This document shows, piece after piece, positions 12,291-24,486 of a DNA stretch of 64,000 nt. Where the stretch lies: NCBI GenBank assembly GCA_030407315.1, contig JALQPE010002280.1:1-64000 (forward strand). The letters are read 5' to 3'. The translations under genes were made by a program, and so were the position numbers. This stretch comes from Asparagopsis taxiformis (Eukaryota > Rhodophyta > Florideophyceae > Bonnemaisoniales > Bonnemaisoniaceae). The notes under the pieces are model-generated. The model made no database searches. It saw only the letters and a list, made by a program, of their open reading frames with translations, and was not told the DNA's origin. The first letter of the stretch is position 1; each line of letters begins with the position of its first letter.

Positions 12291-13885
12291 TGATCTAGTA
12301 GAATTCAGTTTCTGGGAGTGGTGGATGAGGTGGAGCGTCATGCTGTCGCGGGCATCTTTTTGGGGTAGAGGGGGGCAGTTCTAGTGCGATGAGGATGGGG
12401 CATGGACGATATCTATGTGGGAATGGACACAATTTGACGGCTAGGAATTTTTATTTTGTAGTGACTATGAGCTAGCGAGAGGTACAAGCGGTAGGATAGG
12501 TAGCAATCTGAAAGGGTGCAATATGGGAAGCTTCACTCTGGATTTGTTTATTTGCGCAGGATACATTGAGAGTAAAATATCCCTATGTTAGAACTGCTAC
12601 TACAACCAACACTATTCTGACGAGTAAAACTAAAACTACCAGAAAGTCTACAAATCTATCAACTGATTGAGCTGCATGAATAAGCTAGGAAATGAAGAGA
12701 AGAAGAAAAAATGATGTAGTGAAAGGAAACAAGTTAGTGACGTTGAATTGGAGTGGGAAACTGATGGTTACCAGGAGACTAACGTACCTTAACGAATACC
12801 ATTGCATCCCAAATCGAAATCTGCACTCACAGGCAGAGCAACAAAAATGGAGGAGTGAGAGAGAAAGATGAACGAAAGGAGAATTGGAAAACTCACCGAC
12901 TGGAAACCTGAGAAAACGAATAGAAAACTGGGTTAGTGGCGTGAATTGTGGTGACGTACCATGTACACTGCTCCGGAAGCGTAATAATTGATGCTTTGTT
13001 TTCCGACGGATATGGAGATGGAAACAGGGATTTCCAGAATCTGTCATTTAAGTAGCACTCTGCGGGCGGAAAAGACGTGTAGGAGAACAATAGAGGGATA
13101 ATTTTGAAACAGAGCGGTGCGATGGGAGGCCCAGAAAAACTATGCCTAGGCTGCGAATTACGCTTGGAAGCACATGATCTGGCAGAGGAGGCGCACATTA
13201 TCGTATCTTCTACCGCCTTTTATTGTCTAGAATGACGTCATCACTACAGAAATATAGGAAAAACACTAGCATATGGGGCCTTCAGGACAGGGGGAGGTGA
13301 AGAGTAAAAAAAATGGCGCACTTTCCTGGACGAGGAGTCCGCGCTTCCAGTGATGATGTGGATGTTATATATCGATAACGTCATTGTATGCTCCGGGCAC
13401 ACTTGGCAGGCAGTCAAAGCGGGCCACGTGGATGGTGGCGGTTAGGAAACAGCAGTGTAGCAGAATTTTTATAATTTTCATGTTGCAAGCGAGCAGTGAG
13501 TCTGCATTGCAATATATAAATTTATGCTAATTTAAGATATCACACGGAGAACGCAACGAGAGATCGTGTTTTCACCTTGTGAATAGGGCCGAGAATATGG
13601 TAGAGTATACGAGTAGGAAGTACGTGCATGAGAAAATCAGATTCAGTATTAGTGCTTAGAGCATTACTGCGTAACAAACGGAAGTGGATACGTCTTGGCC
13701 AGGCTGGTGTTTAGGGAATGCGATACAAGATAGCAAAACGATATTGAGTAGGTCGAGCCCGGATGAAATAGCAATCATTGTGCATAATGTAATGAGCATA
13801 GGACAAATTATTGTGGTGAACCAGTTCATTGGATCGAATGAAAGCCAGGAAAGGTTTCGTAATGGTTGAATTTAGTGGCGGAGAA
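12291..13885. other. Conserved 5' region of elements A and B without a clear plus-strand gene
   Basis: This 1.6 kb is closely similar to 43205-44900 of element B, with only scattered substitutions and small gaps. No long ORF is conserved between the two. The minus strand has several donor-like motifs (GGTGAGT at about 12892, GTACGT at about 12785 and 12955), so a small multi-exon minus-strand gene is possible. Alternatively it is promoter or untranslated sequence for the transposase. Confidence 0.45.
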
Positions 13886-13889
13886 ATAT

Positions 13890-15645
13890 ACTTCTGCACT
13901 ACAGCGGAGAAGTAGCGGAGAAGAGTAAATCTCCTTCAGCTAGCGAGACATGCATCAATATTGCCCAGTATAGTTCGTCTGAAGTGCAAGTTGAACCTCG
14001 CAAAGTGAATATCAGAGGTCGTTGGCTAGTGGTTGAAGAAGTCTGAAACGATGGAGCAATTCTTGAAAACGGATTTGGCTGCAGAAAACTATTCCGAACA
14101 GGCCAGAGTTCGTGCAGTTCTCTTCGACGGAGAATCTGGCTGGGTGTATGGTGAAATTGTTGTTCAACGGATCGTTTAGGGGTGCTCCGGACGTCCAAAA
14201 TTGTGTCAACCTCGAGATGACGGCGTACTACACTTGTAGCCGTTGGTGGGCCGGGCTGAAACCGAACTCGGTTGGTATCATTGGGCAGGAATGGATTGCT
14301 GGTTTGTTGGAAATCTTCGGGTACGTGAAGGAGGTGGCCGAGTATTGGAACGTTTCGGATGTGTTGAGGATGCTGGATGGCTCCATTCCCAGCGTGGGTG
14401 ACCCGAGCAAGAGCTTCGACATTCACTCACGCGTTGTCGAAGTTTTTGCGCCGATGGTGCCCAAGAAGGGGTTCTGAGCGGACTTACATCCCAGGGAAGG
14501 CCCTCCAGATGGCTCCAAGTTTGAGAACATCTTTCCCAAACGGAAGTCTGTGTTTTGAAAGGACGCCAGGAAAATGCTCCTGCTCGTAACTGGCTACCGC
14601 TACATGTAAATGCGGAAACAATTTTACGCGATGGACCCACACATCCAACATGCTGCGCTCCCAGTCACATGTGGTCATGATGCCGCCATCGCTTCCCCTT
14701 CCATTTCCATTTCCCTGACCATCCCTTCATCCTCCATTCCTTTGCCTTAGAAGAATCCAATTGAGGTAGTACCAACTCAATTAGATTCTTCCAGCTATTC
14801 CGAGGCTGCCTCTGTTTCTGCCACTACCCCTGCGGTGTCTGCATCGTCCGGAGTGGAAACTTCTGGGAAAGTGATGCCCAGAAGGAGTACCTGCCTGCAA
14901 GTGAGTCGTTCCGGTCGTGGTGGAACGGCGACGGTGGGTGGTGCGAGCCCTGTTCAGGTCGTCGAACTGGAGAGCGCACCCCGAGGATGCGGGTAAAAGC
15001 TCCATCCTCGGGAAGCGCAACTGGGAAGCCGTTTCTGCGACGCCAGAGCCCTCTACCAAAAAGAGGAAGCTCAATGAGACTTCATCAAAGTCGTCGTCAA
15101 AGAAATCCAAGTCGGCTTCCAGAGGACGTTCTCGGGAGCCGATTCTCCAGTTCGACGACGCCCATGAGAATCCCATTCCCGACAGTTTCGTCGATGAGAA
15201 TGTGGCCGCCGTTCTCCCCAGCGCAATTGCGTCTGGTAGCCGGATGAAGTACTACATGGAAATTACGACGGTGGAGACGGTGCGGGAGGAAATAAAGGCG
15301 GCAGCATTCCTGGAAGCTGCATCGCCAGGTGCTGAGGACACGGTGGTGGAATAGTACTTTGTGGTGAAGCGGCGTTGCTGGAGAACATGGGGGTGGTTGT
15401 TGTGGAAGGCCTCTTGCAGTCGTCCACGGCTGGTAGTGCGACGCATGACCTCTTCAGTCACTTTTCTCGGCAATTCCCACTGGTTGAGGAGGTTGAAAAG
15501 CCACAGAAACTCTCCCAGCAGTCTGATTCTGATGATGAAGACAGGAAACCACAGGACTAGCCGCCAGCATTCGCCAAGCCCGGTTTTGATCCTTCGCCGT
15601 GGCATTTCATCCGCAACGTGGGTGCTGCGAAGGACCGCATAGATG
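13890..15645 (+). pseudogene. Chimeric ParB-dioxygenase pseudogene of element A, 5' part
   Basis: About 13899-14008 matches the start of the element-B gene at 50310-50405. About 14010-14085 matches 51290-51355 of the same gene. From about 14085 the match is to the second gene (56112 onward). Two deletions therefore removed most of the ParB domain and joined the genes. The copy then runs parallel to 56140-58032 with a deletion near 14700-14840. Premature stops occur at about 14475, 14557, 15352 and 15558, where the intact gene has sense codons. The coding sequence is cut at 15645 by element C and continues at 33310. Confidence 0.8.
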
Positions 15646-16880
15646 CACTACTGTGTCTGAAATCGGGCCTGGGGCAGTACTGTACGGCAGTAAAATTCAC
15701 TGCCTGAGGCAGTAAAATTTAGTACTGTAAAAATATAAATTAATGCCCTACTTGCCGGCAGTACAGTGCACTGCCCGGAGGCAGTGGCCATGTGCTGCCG
15801 ACGGCAGTAGAAAGTACTGCCTGGATGTATGACGTGAGGCAGTGGTGGGAGGCAGTGATAGTTGCTGGATTTAGATTGTCTTTCTGGCAGTGATTTGTGC
15901 TACATTGGCCTGTAAAATAAAGTAGTATATTGTGCTGACTTGGGCAGCACAGGGAGGGAGTAAAATATGCTGTCCAGGAATATGGCCCACGGTAGTACTA
16001 TTTGGTGGCGTGGGATGCACCGTGTGGCAGTAGAAGCTAGTGTTTCCGGCAGCGTGCTGTGCTGGCTGCGGGCCCGAATGACGGCAGCACATTTTGCTAT
16101 ATTTAGGTAGTGCCTCGATGTACTGTATGATACTGCCTGCAGGTCATGGCAGAGGCAGAGAAATGTACTGTATTCTATTATTGGACAAAGCAGTAATTTC
16201 TGCTGCTGTGTGGTGCTGCTTTTTTGTACTTACAGGTAGTGACAAGTCTATGTTCTGGCAGTAGAGTAATGCAGTGGAATATGATGACAGCAGACATGCG
16301 ACGAGGCTGTGTATTCTACTGCCTGTGGAAGCGAGTGGGGACAGTAAATTATGATGTCTGACGAAATGTGTGAAAGCAATGAAATGAGGTGCTGATAGTC
16401 TCTGGGAAAAGCTGCCTGATAGTACTGCTTTATGATACGAAAAGAGCTACCGTACCGTGCTACTTGCCGTGGTGGAAAGTGCTGCCGTGCTCTACTACTT
16501 GCGTATGTGTAAATCACTGCCACGCTGTACTGCTCCAGGATATGTGAATTGCTGCCCCACAGCACTACAAAAAGTAGTAGATTTTGATGTATTATAGAGC
16601 TGTCCAGATCAGCGTAAAGTACTGTCTGAGAGTGTTGTACTCGACAGGGGCATAGGACAGTACCAGTTACTGCCTGTGGCAGTGCAGTGTACTACCTGGA
16701 AGTGCTACCTGTGGCAGTACATTTCACTACCTGGAACTAGTGCTTGAGACAGTACAATTTACTGCCGGGAATTCTATACTAAACCAGTAAATTGTAGTGC
16801 CCGGCGGTACTAACTCGGACAGAACAGGAAAGTAGTATAATATGATGCCTGCGGTAATACTTTCTAGTGCCTACAATTGA
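15646..16880. repeat. Left terminus and degenerate subterminal repeats of element C
   Basis: Many diverged copies of GGCAGTA...TACTGCC fill this kilobase, starting right after the CACTACTG terminus. The spacing is irregular, unlike the regular 35-bp array of elements A and B. This suggests an older array or a different family member. Confidence 0.65.
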
Positions 16881-18860
16881 CGTTTAGGAAGATAAAATCA
16901 GGTGCAAATGCCATTCCAGCCGCATGTTCAGGAATCCAGCTACGAAATGTCGGGCAGAATGGAGTATCTCTCTCGGTAGTCTTCATAGAAACGTATAGGG
17001 ATAATCAAGTGTGATCTGAAAGGACGTCAAAACTTTTATATTGCATGGAAAACGATGCCTAACGGACTGTTTCAGTTCTATCATTAGACTAGACTACTCA
17101 TCAAATCGAACTATCGTACCTAGAATCTTACTATCTCTACAACTAGGAGTAATGTTCAAGCAGCTCTAGTTTCTTGCTATTTGAACATGACATGCTATTT
17201 CTGTTCCACCCTATCGGGTGGACAAGGAATAGCATGTGATGTTCAGACAGGAAACAAATAAACACAACTATAAATGATCTGAAACCAGTTAGCAATCGGA
17301 TATAGAAAAGTATCGAAAGCATGGGAACAAAATGAGTATGAATGGAATGAACAAACTTATCATCATTGAACTATTTTTGCAAGCTTCCATCAAGCCAACT
17401 TACAATCAATACCCCTGTGCCAGAATCATTTCGAATCAATAGACTAGAAAGAGGATCAGTGCAGAATGATATTCATGGATAGTGCACTATCTTTCCTGGA
17501 GAGCATGTGGTAAGAAAGGAAAAAGGGGAAAGATACCTCTACGACAACGTACCAGCCTTACCTGCCATCTTCATGATACCCAGATGATGAAATGGTCCTA
17601 TACGTCGCGCATCAACTGCCTTAAATAGACAGCTCATACACCCATAATGACCTCGTCGTAACCAGAAGGCAGATGATTTGGCAGACGATGATGTGGCAGA
17701 TGATTTGGCAGCGAATGATCTGTCAAATTTTCTGGACGTGAGAAATTAGCAGAAATTGAAATCATGTCCCTACGCAAAGTCAAAACAACCTAAAATTATT
17801 GGTAGTGATATCACTAGGACATATGTCCAGCTGCATACTGAAGGAGAAACAGCTAATAAATGCTTTAGATTAGAGAAGTAGAAAATTTCATTGAGAATTA
17901 CAACTGTTTCCTCAAGAATATAAATTTGATTACCATACTAAGACTATTACTGCGACGCACTGTGCAATATGCTGAAGCGTATTCATAAGTTTTTTTACTG
18001 GGGAATTTCTAGTAAATAATGGAAGCATAGCCATTTCATTCATGAAGAGCAATCAGGAATCTATGTAGTCCTGAAAGCTCACTGAAGAACCCAGAATGGG
18101 ATAACTAGTCAGATTATAATTGGGTAAATAGGGAACTATTCTGTATTTTGTTTTCGATATGATGCAACAGTAAGAAAATATAAACAGCATGAGTTACTAA
18201 AGTTTATCAGCTAGATAAAGACGTATATCACTATTTCATCCTACTCTTTATGCAGGGGATGATACTAATCAACGATTTTTGTGATGTTCTCTCGATTCTA
18301 AAGAGAAGAAATTAAGATTATGTATGTTAGAAGTAGGGGAAATTGCTAAGCGGCAGGCGATATATCGCACACATATTTTTGTAAGCTGATTACTTCCAGA
18401 CATTCATCAAAAGCCTTTGTACTGGCTGCAATTGCGAACAGTTGCGAATTTCGAAGAAAAAATATCTATCTATGTTGAACGGTGCTGCTCATACTCCCTG
18501 AATAGTGAATTTCAAGGCTATTGTAGCGCAAAAAACTGCTCTCCTCTTCACTTTCGTGCTCTGACGGAATAGTGACACTACTGCGAGGCTGTGCTGTTTC
18601 GAAATCACCATTGCGCCAGAGGGAGATGAAATAAAACGAAATACACAGTTGATATCTTTGTAGAAAGTGAGAAGGATGAATATCGTTGCATTCAAGACAT
18701 ATATTCCTGGTCGGAAGAAATGGGATTCTGGCTTTGGCACTTTCTGATTCTATCGTGCATTTTTACTCATTGCCTCATAGTTTTCTGCTGCCTGTGACTA
18801 TGGAGACGGAACTCGGCGCAAGCGCAATACCCGCAGAACTTGTTTTGCCCTAAGCGCTGT
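16881..18860. other. AT-rich interior of element C, no recognised gene
   Basis: No ORF here is supported. An imperfect hairpin at 17183-17243 has arms built around ACATGCTATT and AATAGCATGT. The motif GGCAGATGATTTGGCAG is partly repeated near 17665-17715. Nothing else stands out. Confidence 0.4.
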
Positions 18861-19200
18861 TTGGCAAGAAAGGGATCCCTTTCTTGCCAGCGCAGGTCAT
18901 TTTCAGAAAACCGGTCAATCGGTTTTCTGAAAATGACCTGCTGTATGCAGCTGGCCATGGCCACGGGTGTAGTTTCACATCTCCGAACCAGGTGCAGCGC
19001 ACCCATTGGCCGCACAGCAGCCAGCTCTGCCAGCCAATGAGCGCATTGCACCTGGCCGCTGGAACGCAGAAACTATACCCGGTATTATTTTCACATCTCC
19101 AGACCAGGTGCAGCGCACCCATTGGCCGCACAGCAGCCAGCTCTGCCAGCCAATGAGCGCATTGCATCTGGCCATTGGGACACTGAAACTATACCTGCGA
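18861..19200. repeat. Hairpin and two units of the 116/118-bp palindromic repeat family
   Basis: An inverted repeat at 18892-18940 has arms with CAGGTCATTTTCAGAAAACC and its complement. It is followed by two tandem units (about 116 bases) with CAGGTGCAGCGCACCCATTGG, GCCAATGAGCGCATTGCA and ATACCCGGTATTATTTTCA. The same family forms the large arrays at 26500-29330. Confidence 0.7.
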
Positions 19201-19656
19201 TGGTGGCAGTTTGGGATTTATGGGCACATAATTTATCAACTTTTTACTACTGTACAGCCAGATGTTGTCCAGTTTTCATCCATTCACACGTGCCGAAGTC
19301 TGCTTTCCGCCAAGTCTGTCACAACTACCTATCACAAGGTTCATGGGAGACAATCTGACACCACGTGCAACTTTGACGCCACGTTCCGCTTTTGGGATGT
19401 CGTGATCAATGCCCGACTTTACTGCGACACCCGGTCAGAGACAGTAGCCGCAACGATTTAATCTACTCACTAGTATATCGTGCATCATTGCAGACGTTCA
19501 ACCAGTAAATCTTCTTCTACGAAATCATCTCACACCACTTCCGCTCTGCCATCGTTCCAAGTCGCCAGCCACCGTTCCATCTTTCCTACTCTCTTCAGAA
19601 CTCGTCGTCCATCTCTACACCGCCAACAGTCGTCATGACCTTCTATTGCCAGCATC

Positions 19657-20682
19657 ATGCTCCGCCAGTCGCAACATCGTCCAACCATATCTCCATTAGC
19701 TACTGTCATAGACTATGACTCCACGACCGTTGAACATTTTCACTGTCACGACCTATCTACTCTGTCGACCGTGCTGCATACACCATACACAACGCGCTAC
19801 ATCCATGTCCGCCAAATTGAATCGCGCATCTCTCATCTCCTCGAAAAACACCATCAACTGCATCCTGATGCTCTTCGCGTCGTAGTAACTCCCTCAGCAC
19901 GCCCATATGTACGACTGTACGAGAACACTCTCCTTGTCGTTGCCCGTCTCCCCGTCCGGAGCAATTTACTCCAAAAAGCACTTCTCTGCACGGACAAAGT
20001 GGTCGTTTGGGTGCAGTCAGGTCCAAATTCGCGGACGCACTCACCTGATCTATTGCTGCACGTCCTCCGCAATAATGTGCACGGTGTCCGAAACAAACAA
20101 GTTTCAGACTTGATGTTCGTTCTCATGCATGCCTTACTGGAAAGCTTCTTCCCAGCGTTGGAGCTTGCAGGCGAGGAACTGGACACACTCGAACAGATCA
20201 TTTTGTCAGACAGTCCGAGTCTAGCGTTTCAAGGTAGATGCAACGTTACGTTGCGTATCAAACAGTCCAAGCGATATATTGCTGCCCTCAGAACGAGCAT
20301 CTGGCCATTGCGCCACTGCCTCATGACGCTCTCCATGCTGTCGGAACAATGGCTTTCAGAACATTCAAGTAGACATTTGCGGGATGCGCAAGAAATTTTG
20401 TTGTTCATTCTAGACGTTTTGGAGAGTTACCGGCTGTGCGCTCATTCCCTACTGGAACTACAACTGGCGAGACAAAACAATCGAATGCAGGAAGTTATGC
20501 AGACGCTAACAATAGTCACCACAATATTTGTGCCATTGACCTTTCTTGCTGGCATTGAAGGGATGAATTTCAAATACATGCCCGAACTGCTCGGCAAGTG
20601 GAGTTACAGCATTTTCTGGGTCATTGTGGCTGTTTTGGTGTTGCTTCAGATTGTAGTTTTTCGGAAGAAGGGCTGGATGTGA
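19657..20682 (+). CDS. corA: CorA-type magnesium transporter
   Basis: The 341-residue product has the length and ending of CorA Mg2+ channels: a long soluble N-terminal half, then two transmembrane helices. The signature GMNFKYMPEL (about residues 302-311) ends the first pore helix (about 280-301). A second hydrophobic helix (YSIFWVIVAVLVLLQ) and a basic tail with KKGWM follow, as in bacterial-type CorA. It would act as a pentamer passing Mg2+ across a membrane; which membrane is unknown. The ORF is uninterrupted, unlike the other captured genes in element C. No clear targeting peptide is seen. It is transcribed away from the left end of the element. Whether it is a functional captured gene or was recently acquired cannot be told from the sequence. 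Confidence 0.85.
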   Translation: MLRQSQHRPTISPLATVIDYDSTTVEHFHCHDLSTLSTVLHTPYTTRYIHVRQIESRISHLLEKHHQLHPDALRVVVTPSARPYVRLYENTLLVVARLPVRSNLLQKALLCTDKVVVWVQSGPNSRTHSPDLLLHVLRNNVHGVRNKQVSDLMFVLMHALLESFFPALELAGEELDTLEQIILSDSPSLAFQGRCNVTLRIKQSKRYIAALRTSIWPLRHCLMTLSMLSEQWLSEHSSRHLRDAQEILLFILDVLESYRLCAHSLLELQLARQNNRMQEVMQTLTIVTTIFVPLTFLAGIEGMNFKYMPELLGKWSYSIFWVIVAVLVLLQIVVFRKKGWM

Positions 20683-21194
20683 GCGCTCAACTATACACCT
20701 CATCCCCAATTCGTTGCTCGTCGACGAGCGGGGATCCCTCAAACTCCTTTTTTTTGAACGAAGCTTCGCTCATCTACCAAATGGAACCGATTTCTAGCGG
20801 TCGGTGCAGACAAGAGCACAAAAACTTGATTGCGTGCGTGTCAGGTTCTCTCCGTGCGTCGGCATGCACTCACTAGAAAACGACTTCGATAGGTTTGCCT
20901 CCAGTAGCAAGAGAAGCTTACGGCAGAACATTTTTCGAAGCAACACATGAGAATAGGCAAATCATGCTTGTGTACATTCCAACATTTGGATTATTGTATG
21001 TCCAGCCTACATCAAACGTAAACCGCTATCAGTATCCTCGCTACTCCGGCACTTCAAAATCCCTCTTACACAGTCAAGACGTTGCCTTCACTTGTTCGTC
21101 TTCGTATGGCTCCTCGATGGCCGGCTCACCGTCCGCCGGCGCCGTTATCGTTACCATCTGTTCTTTAGCAGTTATGCTGACGTCTTCCATCGCA
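20683..21194. other. Stretch between CorA and phosphofructokinase
   Basis: No supported gene. Two short plus-strand ORFs here show no domain. The two flanking genes converge, so this is probably 3' flank of both. Confidence 0.4.
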
Positions 21195-24100
21195 CTAGTT
21201 ACAGTCGAATCCTAGGATTCGGAGAAGCTTCTTGTAGGGAGAGACGGCCGAGAGACGTGGTTGATGGGTTGTTGAAATCACACGTTGCCACATTCGGCTT
21301 TTCACATCCACTTTCGTTCGTCCGCGATGGTAAATTTCCTCCATGGGGATGAGAACGAAAAGTGTGTTGATCAATCCAACGGAAACCCTGAAAATCCGTA
21401 CGTGGCACCGTGAACAGCGCTTTGTGCAAGAAGTGAGCAGTGCAAATTGTCGCTGGCATTAGCAGGGACGGAGCGAATTTCGTAGGTAGGATCGATGAGC
21501 TTCAAATTGATCTCCCTTCCACGCTTCTTAAAATCCCCGTTAATCTTATCCTTGAACCACAGACCGACGTCGGGCAAGTGCTTATTCCCTGACGCGTCAA
21601 AGCCAGTGGTGACCTGTTCTTTCTCTACAAGTTCTAGCCCGGCACCTTCGGCAATCCCAATGACCATGTGCCCCTTCGATCGTATCATATCCTCAATGTA
21701 CTGGAAAAGACCACACTTACCTTCCAGTTCGAATTTGACCTCAGGAATGAGGCAGCAATCTACATCCCTAGATGCGAGCGTAGAAAACATTGCAATCTGA
21801 CCCGAGTGTCTACCCATAAGTTTCACGAGTCCTATTCCGTTAAGTGCACTCCTTGCCTCTGTTTTTGCACACTTGATGCTTCGTTGCGCTTCTTCCACTG
21901 CTGTGTCAAATCCAAAGGACTTGTCTATCAACGCAATGTCATTATCAATTGTTTTCGGGATACCTACTACTGCAGCCAAATAGCGGCGGGCCCTGAGTTC
22001 TTCAAAAATCTTCACAGCACCACGATGGGTACCCCGAAATCAACCTTTCTTCGCCTGAGCTCGGATCCGTTGTCTCAAAGTAACTTTCCACTTTCAACAT
22101 ATGACCGGTTGGGTTGAAGAGAAGGAATCGAAGCGGAATAACAGATGTGGGTATGATCCCATTGTTCATGAATGTGGAGACGTTGATCTCTACAACAAAT
22201 ACTCGCAGACTGCAGCATCGATTCGCATATCGTTGGAACATTCGACGGCAAAGGGCCTCAATGTCATCAATCTCTACCTTGACAGGCGGAATCACATTGA
22301 GGAAAATATGGTTGAAATCGGTTCTCCGGAATCGACGATCGCAACTTGCCATTTCTACTGCATCTAGAGCCTCGACAAAAGTTCTTTCCGCGTCGGGGAT
22401 CGATACAATGGCACCAGCATTTGAAGAGGCAAAGATATTAGCCAGTCTGATAACAGCTCGGACAAAAAATCTTGCATCGATATCCCGATCAGATCTAGTT
22501 GGTTTCTTCGCATCTGGCATCCCTGGGGCTGGTTTCCCGCTTTGCAAACTATCTGTAGACTCTGCTTTGGATGACCCAGGATACAGATGTTGTCCGGTTC
22601 GCTTCGTACGGGAGCCATCAGAGACACTTTCATTGAGAGGGGGGCGTTTTGCAGATTTCGAAGAATCTTCACTTCTCTTCTTCCGAGTAGTAGACTTGTC
22701 CTGAGCGAAGAACACATGCACAGAACGCGTAGGATAGTCAAAGCGAGTAATCGAAAAGTTGGATAAGCGAGACAACTCAAGCTGGAACGCCATAGGAGGA
22801 TCAATATGTCGGAATATAGGGTCCTCATTAAAATTATCCTGTACCCGGAACGTGTAGAATCCAGGATAAGTCACAGATTCACTTGATGGGGTAGGAGCGA
22901 CAATAAAGGATATCGTCTTGAGCCCGGCTCTTGACGACAATTCCATTCGACTGGCCTTTGCGCGACAAAAGGCTGACAAGCTTTGGCTCACCAATACTTC
23001 GGACGCTAATGGATCACGTAGGGTATCATTACGGCCTGTCTGTTTCCCCTCTTTCGAAGATTCTTTGTACTTTGCTGTATCGGTTGTATTACCCGGCGCA
23101 CTTTCATCCCATCGTAACAAGACTGTCATCACATTGACATTCCTGGGCTGAACTGCTTTTGCAGAATTTGCGTGCTGCTCAAGAATCATGTCAAATTCTG
23201 CTTCCATAGATGACCAGTTATCAAATGCTGCCATTAATCCTCTCCTATACGGTTCACTTTCCGACTTATCAGAAATGCCTCCATTTGCATAAGAGAGATT
23301 ATCTGCAGAATCGAAAGACGAGATTCCCTTTGGAACTTGCAGTTGGCCATTACCCGTTCCTTTCATTGATCGTACTACAGACACAGGAGCAGTGTGTTCG
23401 GCTTTCACAAAACGGAACTGCCACTCTGCTGTTAATGCAGAACAGTTGAGCAATCCACTCCCAACTGACATGGTGAGATTGGATACTTCATACGCTCGGT
23501 AGGACCTTAGCAATTGAACTTGAATAGCAGCACGCCTAACTTCAACAGACACAGACTTGGCATCAGGAGGGAGGGCAAAAGCAACCAGGACATCCAAAAT
23601 AGACTCACTCAGGCCGACAATAATGTACATCTGATTGAAGCCCGTGATCTGGATTGAATCGCAAATCATCTTTGTATTATGGCCGCCACGCGAATACCCC
23701 AATATACTGCCACCATCATGATGAATGGACTGAACCTTATCCTCCGTAAGTGGAATAAGTTTGAGATGGGTCGAATAGAATCCACGATAGCCATATGGAA
23801 TTCCAGAAATATTCTGACCGCCATACAACAGCGAAAGCGTAATCACCAGCTCACGAATAACAGAATTGAGGCCAGGACACAAACCGCCGCAGGTGACGAT
23901 ACATGCACGGACCATATTGCGCGGATGAAAAGCGAGCAGCCCTCTGGGACCTGCACGGTAGAATTCGCGACACATGGTAGTGTTCTCCGCATCTGAAATA
24001 ATGTCGACAAGAATGGTTTCATTGGCGCCGACAAAGCTCATGCAGCTCATGCCGAGGTTGCTCTGACCGGAGGGGTCGGATCCTAGCGGGCTGGGGAAGG

Positions 24101-24353
24101 AGCCGACGGTGGCCCAGGAGGAAATGTGCTGCGGTTCGAGACATTGTCTCGGACGTGGGAAGACGATCTTGGAGAATTTAGCAAAGCGAGGGGCAGTTAT
24201 CTTGGACGCGTTGTCGTCGTACGTTACCTGTGCATCACGGATAATTTTTGGCAGATCATGAGTCGACTATACATCGTCTTCTGGGGCGAGGTTAACAGTG
24301 TCAAGCGTCTTGGTGCGGACAATGGGCGCGGCTGCTGTCGGAGGACGGGACAT
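21195..24353 (-). pseudogene. Plant-type ATP-dependent 6-phosphofructokinase, interrupted by an acetyl-CoA carboxylase piece
   Basis: The N-terminal part (from about 24353) includes REFYRAGPR and TCGGLCPGLNSVIREL, then GYRGFYS and GYSRGGHNT, typical of plant-type PFK. At about 23613 it stops inside the GGDGT loop (after MYIIVG) and resumes near 22017 with [38 protein letters not shown] and [12 protein letters not shown]. The C-terminal tail (RMWQRVIST-type) continues to 21195 in another frame after a shift near 21380. An in-frame TAG lies near 24270 after the start at 24353. The intervening 1.6 kb encodes acetyl-CoA carboxylase sequence. Loss of the GDGT motif, the stop and the frameshift make activity very unlikely. 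Both captured pieces lie in the same orientation within element C. Confidence 0.8.
22030..23612 (-). pseudogene. Acetyl-CoA carboxylase central-domain fragment inside phosphofructokinase
   Basis: About 525 residues read in the same open frame as the upstream phosphofructokinase part. They match the central region of eukaryotic multidomain acetyl-CoA carboxylase in order: VRRAAIQVQLLRSYRAYEV, YPGFYTFR with IFRHIDPPMAFQLELSRLSN, ARFFVRAVIRLAN, and RRTDFNHIFLNVIPP. Neither the biotin carboxylase nor the carboxyltransferase domain is present, so it is a fragment with no catalytic centre. That the frame is open across the 5' junction, through 682 codons in total, is notable for a chance fusion. 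No splice-site pair clearly brackets it. Confidence 0.75.
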
Positions 24354-24486
24354 TTTGACAAACGAACTGGCTTTGGGAACTGCAAGGCTGGCGATGGTGA
24401 TCGACTGAGTCTTCTACCGGCATTTCCCAACTGGCGCAATTCATTCAACCACCTTTAATGTCCAGCAAACTTATCGTTTTTTCGCC

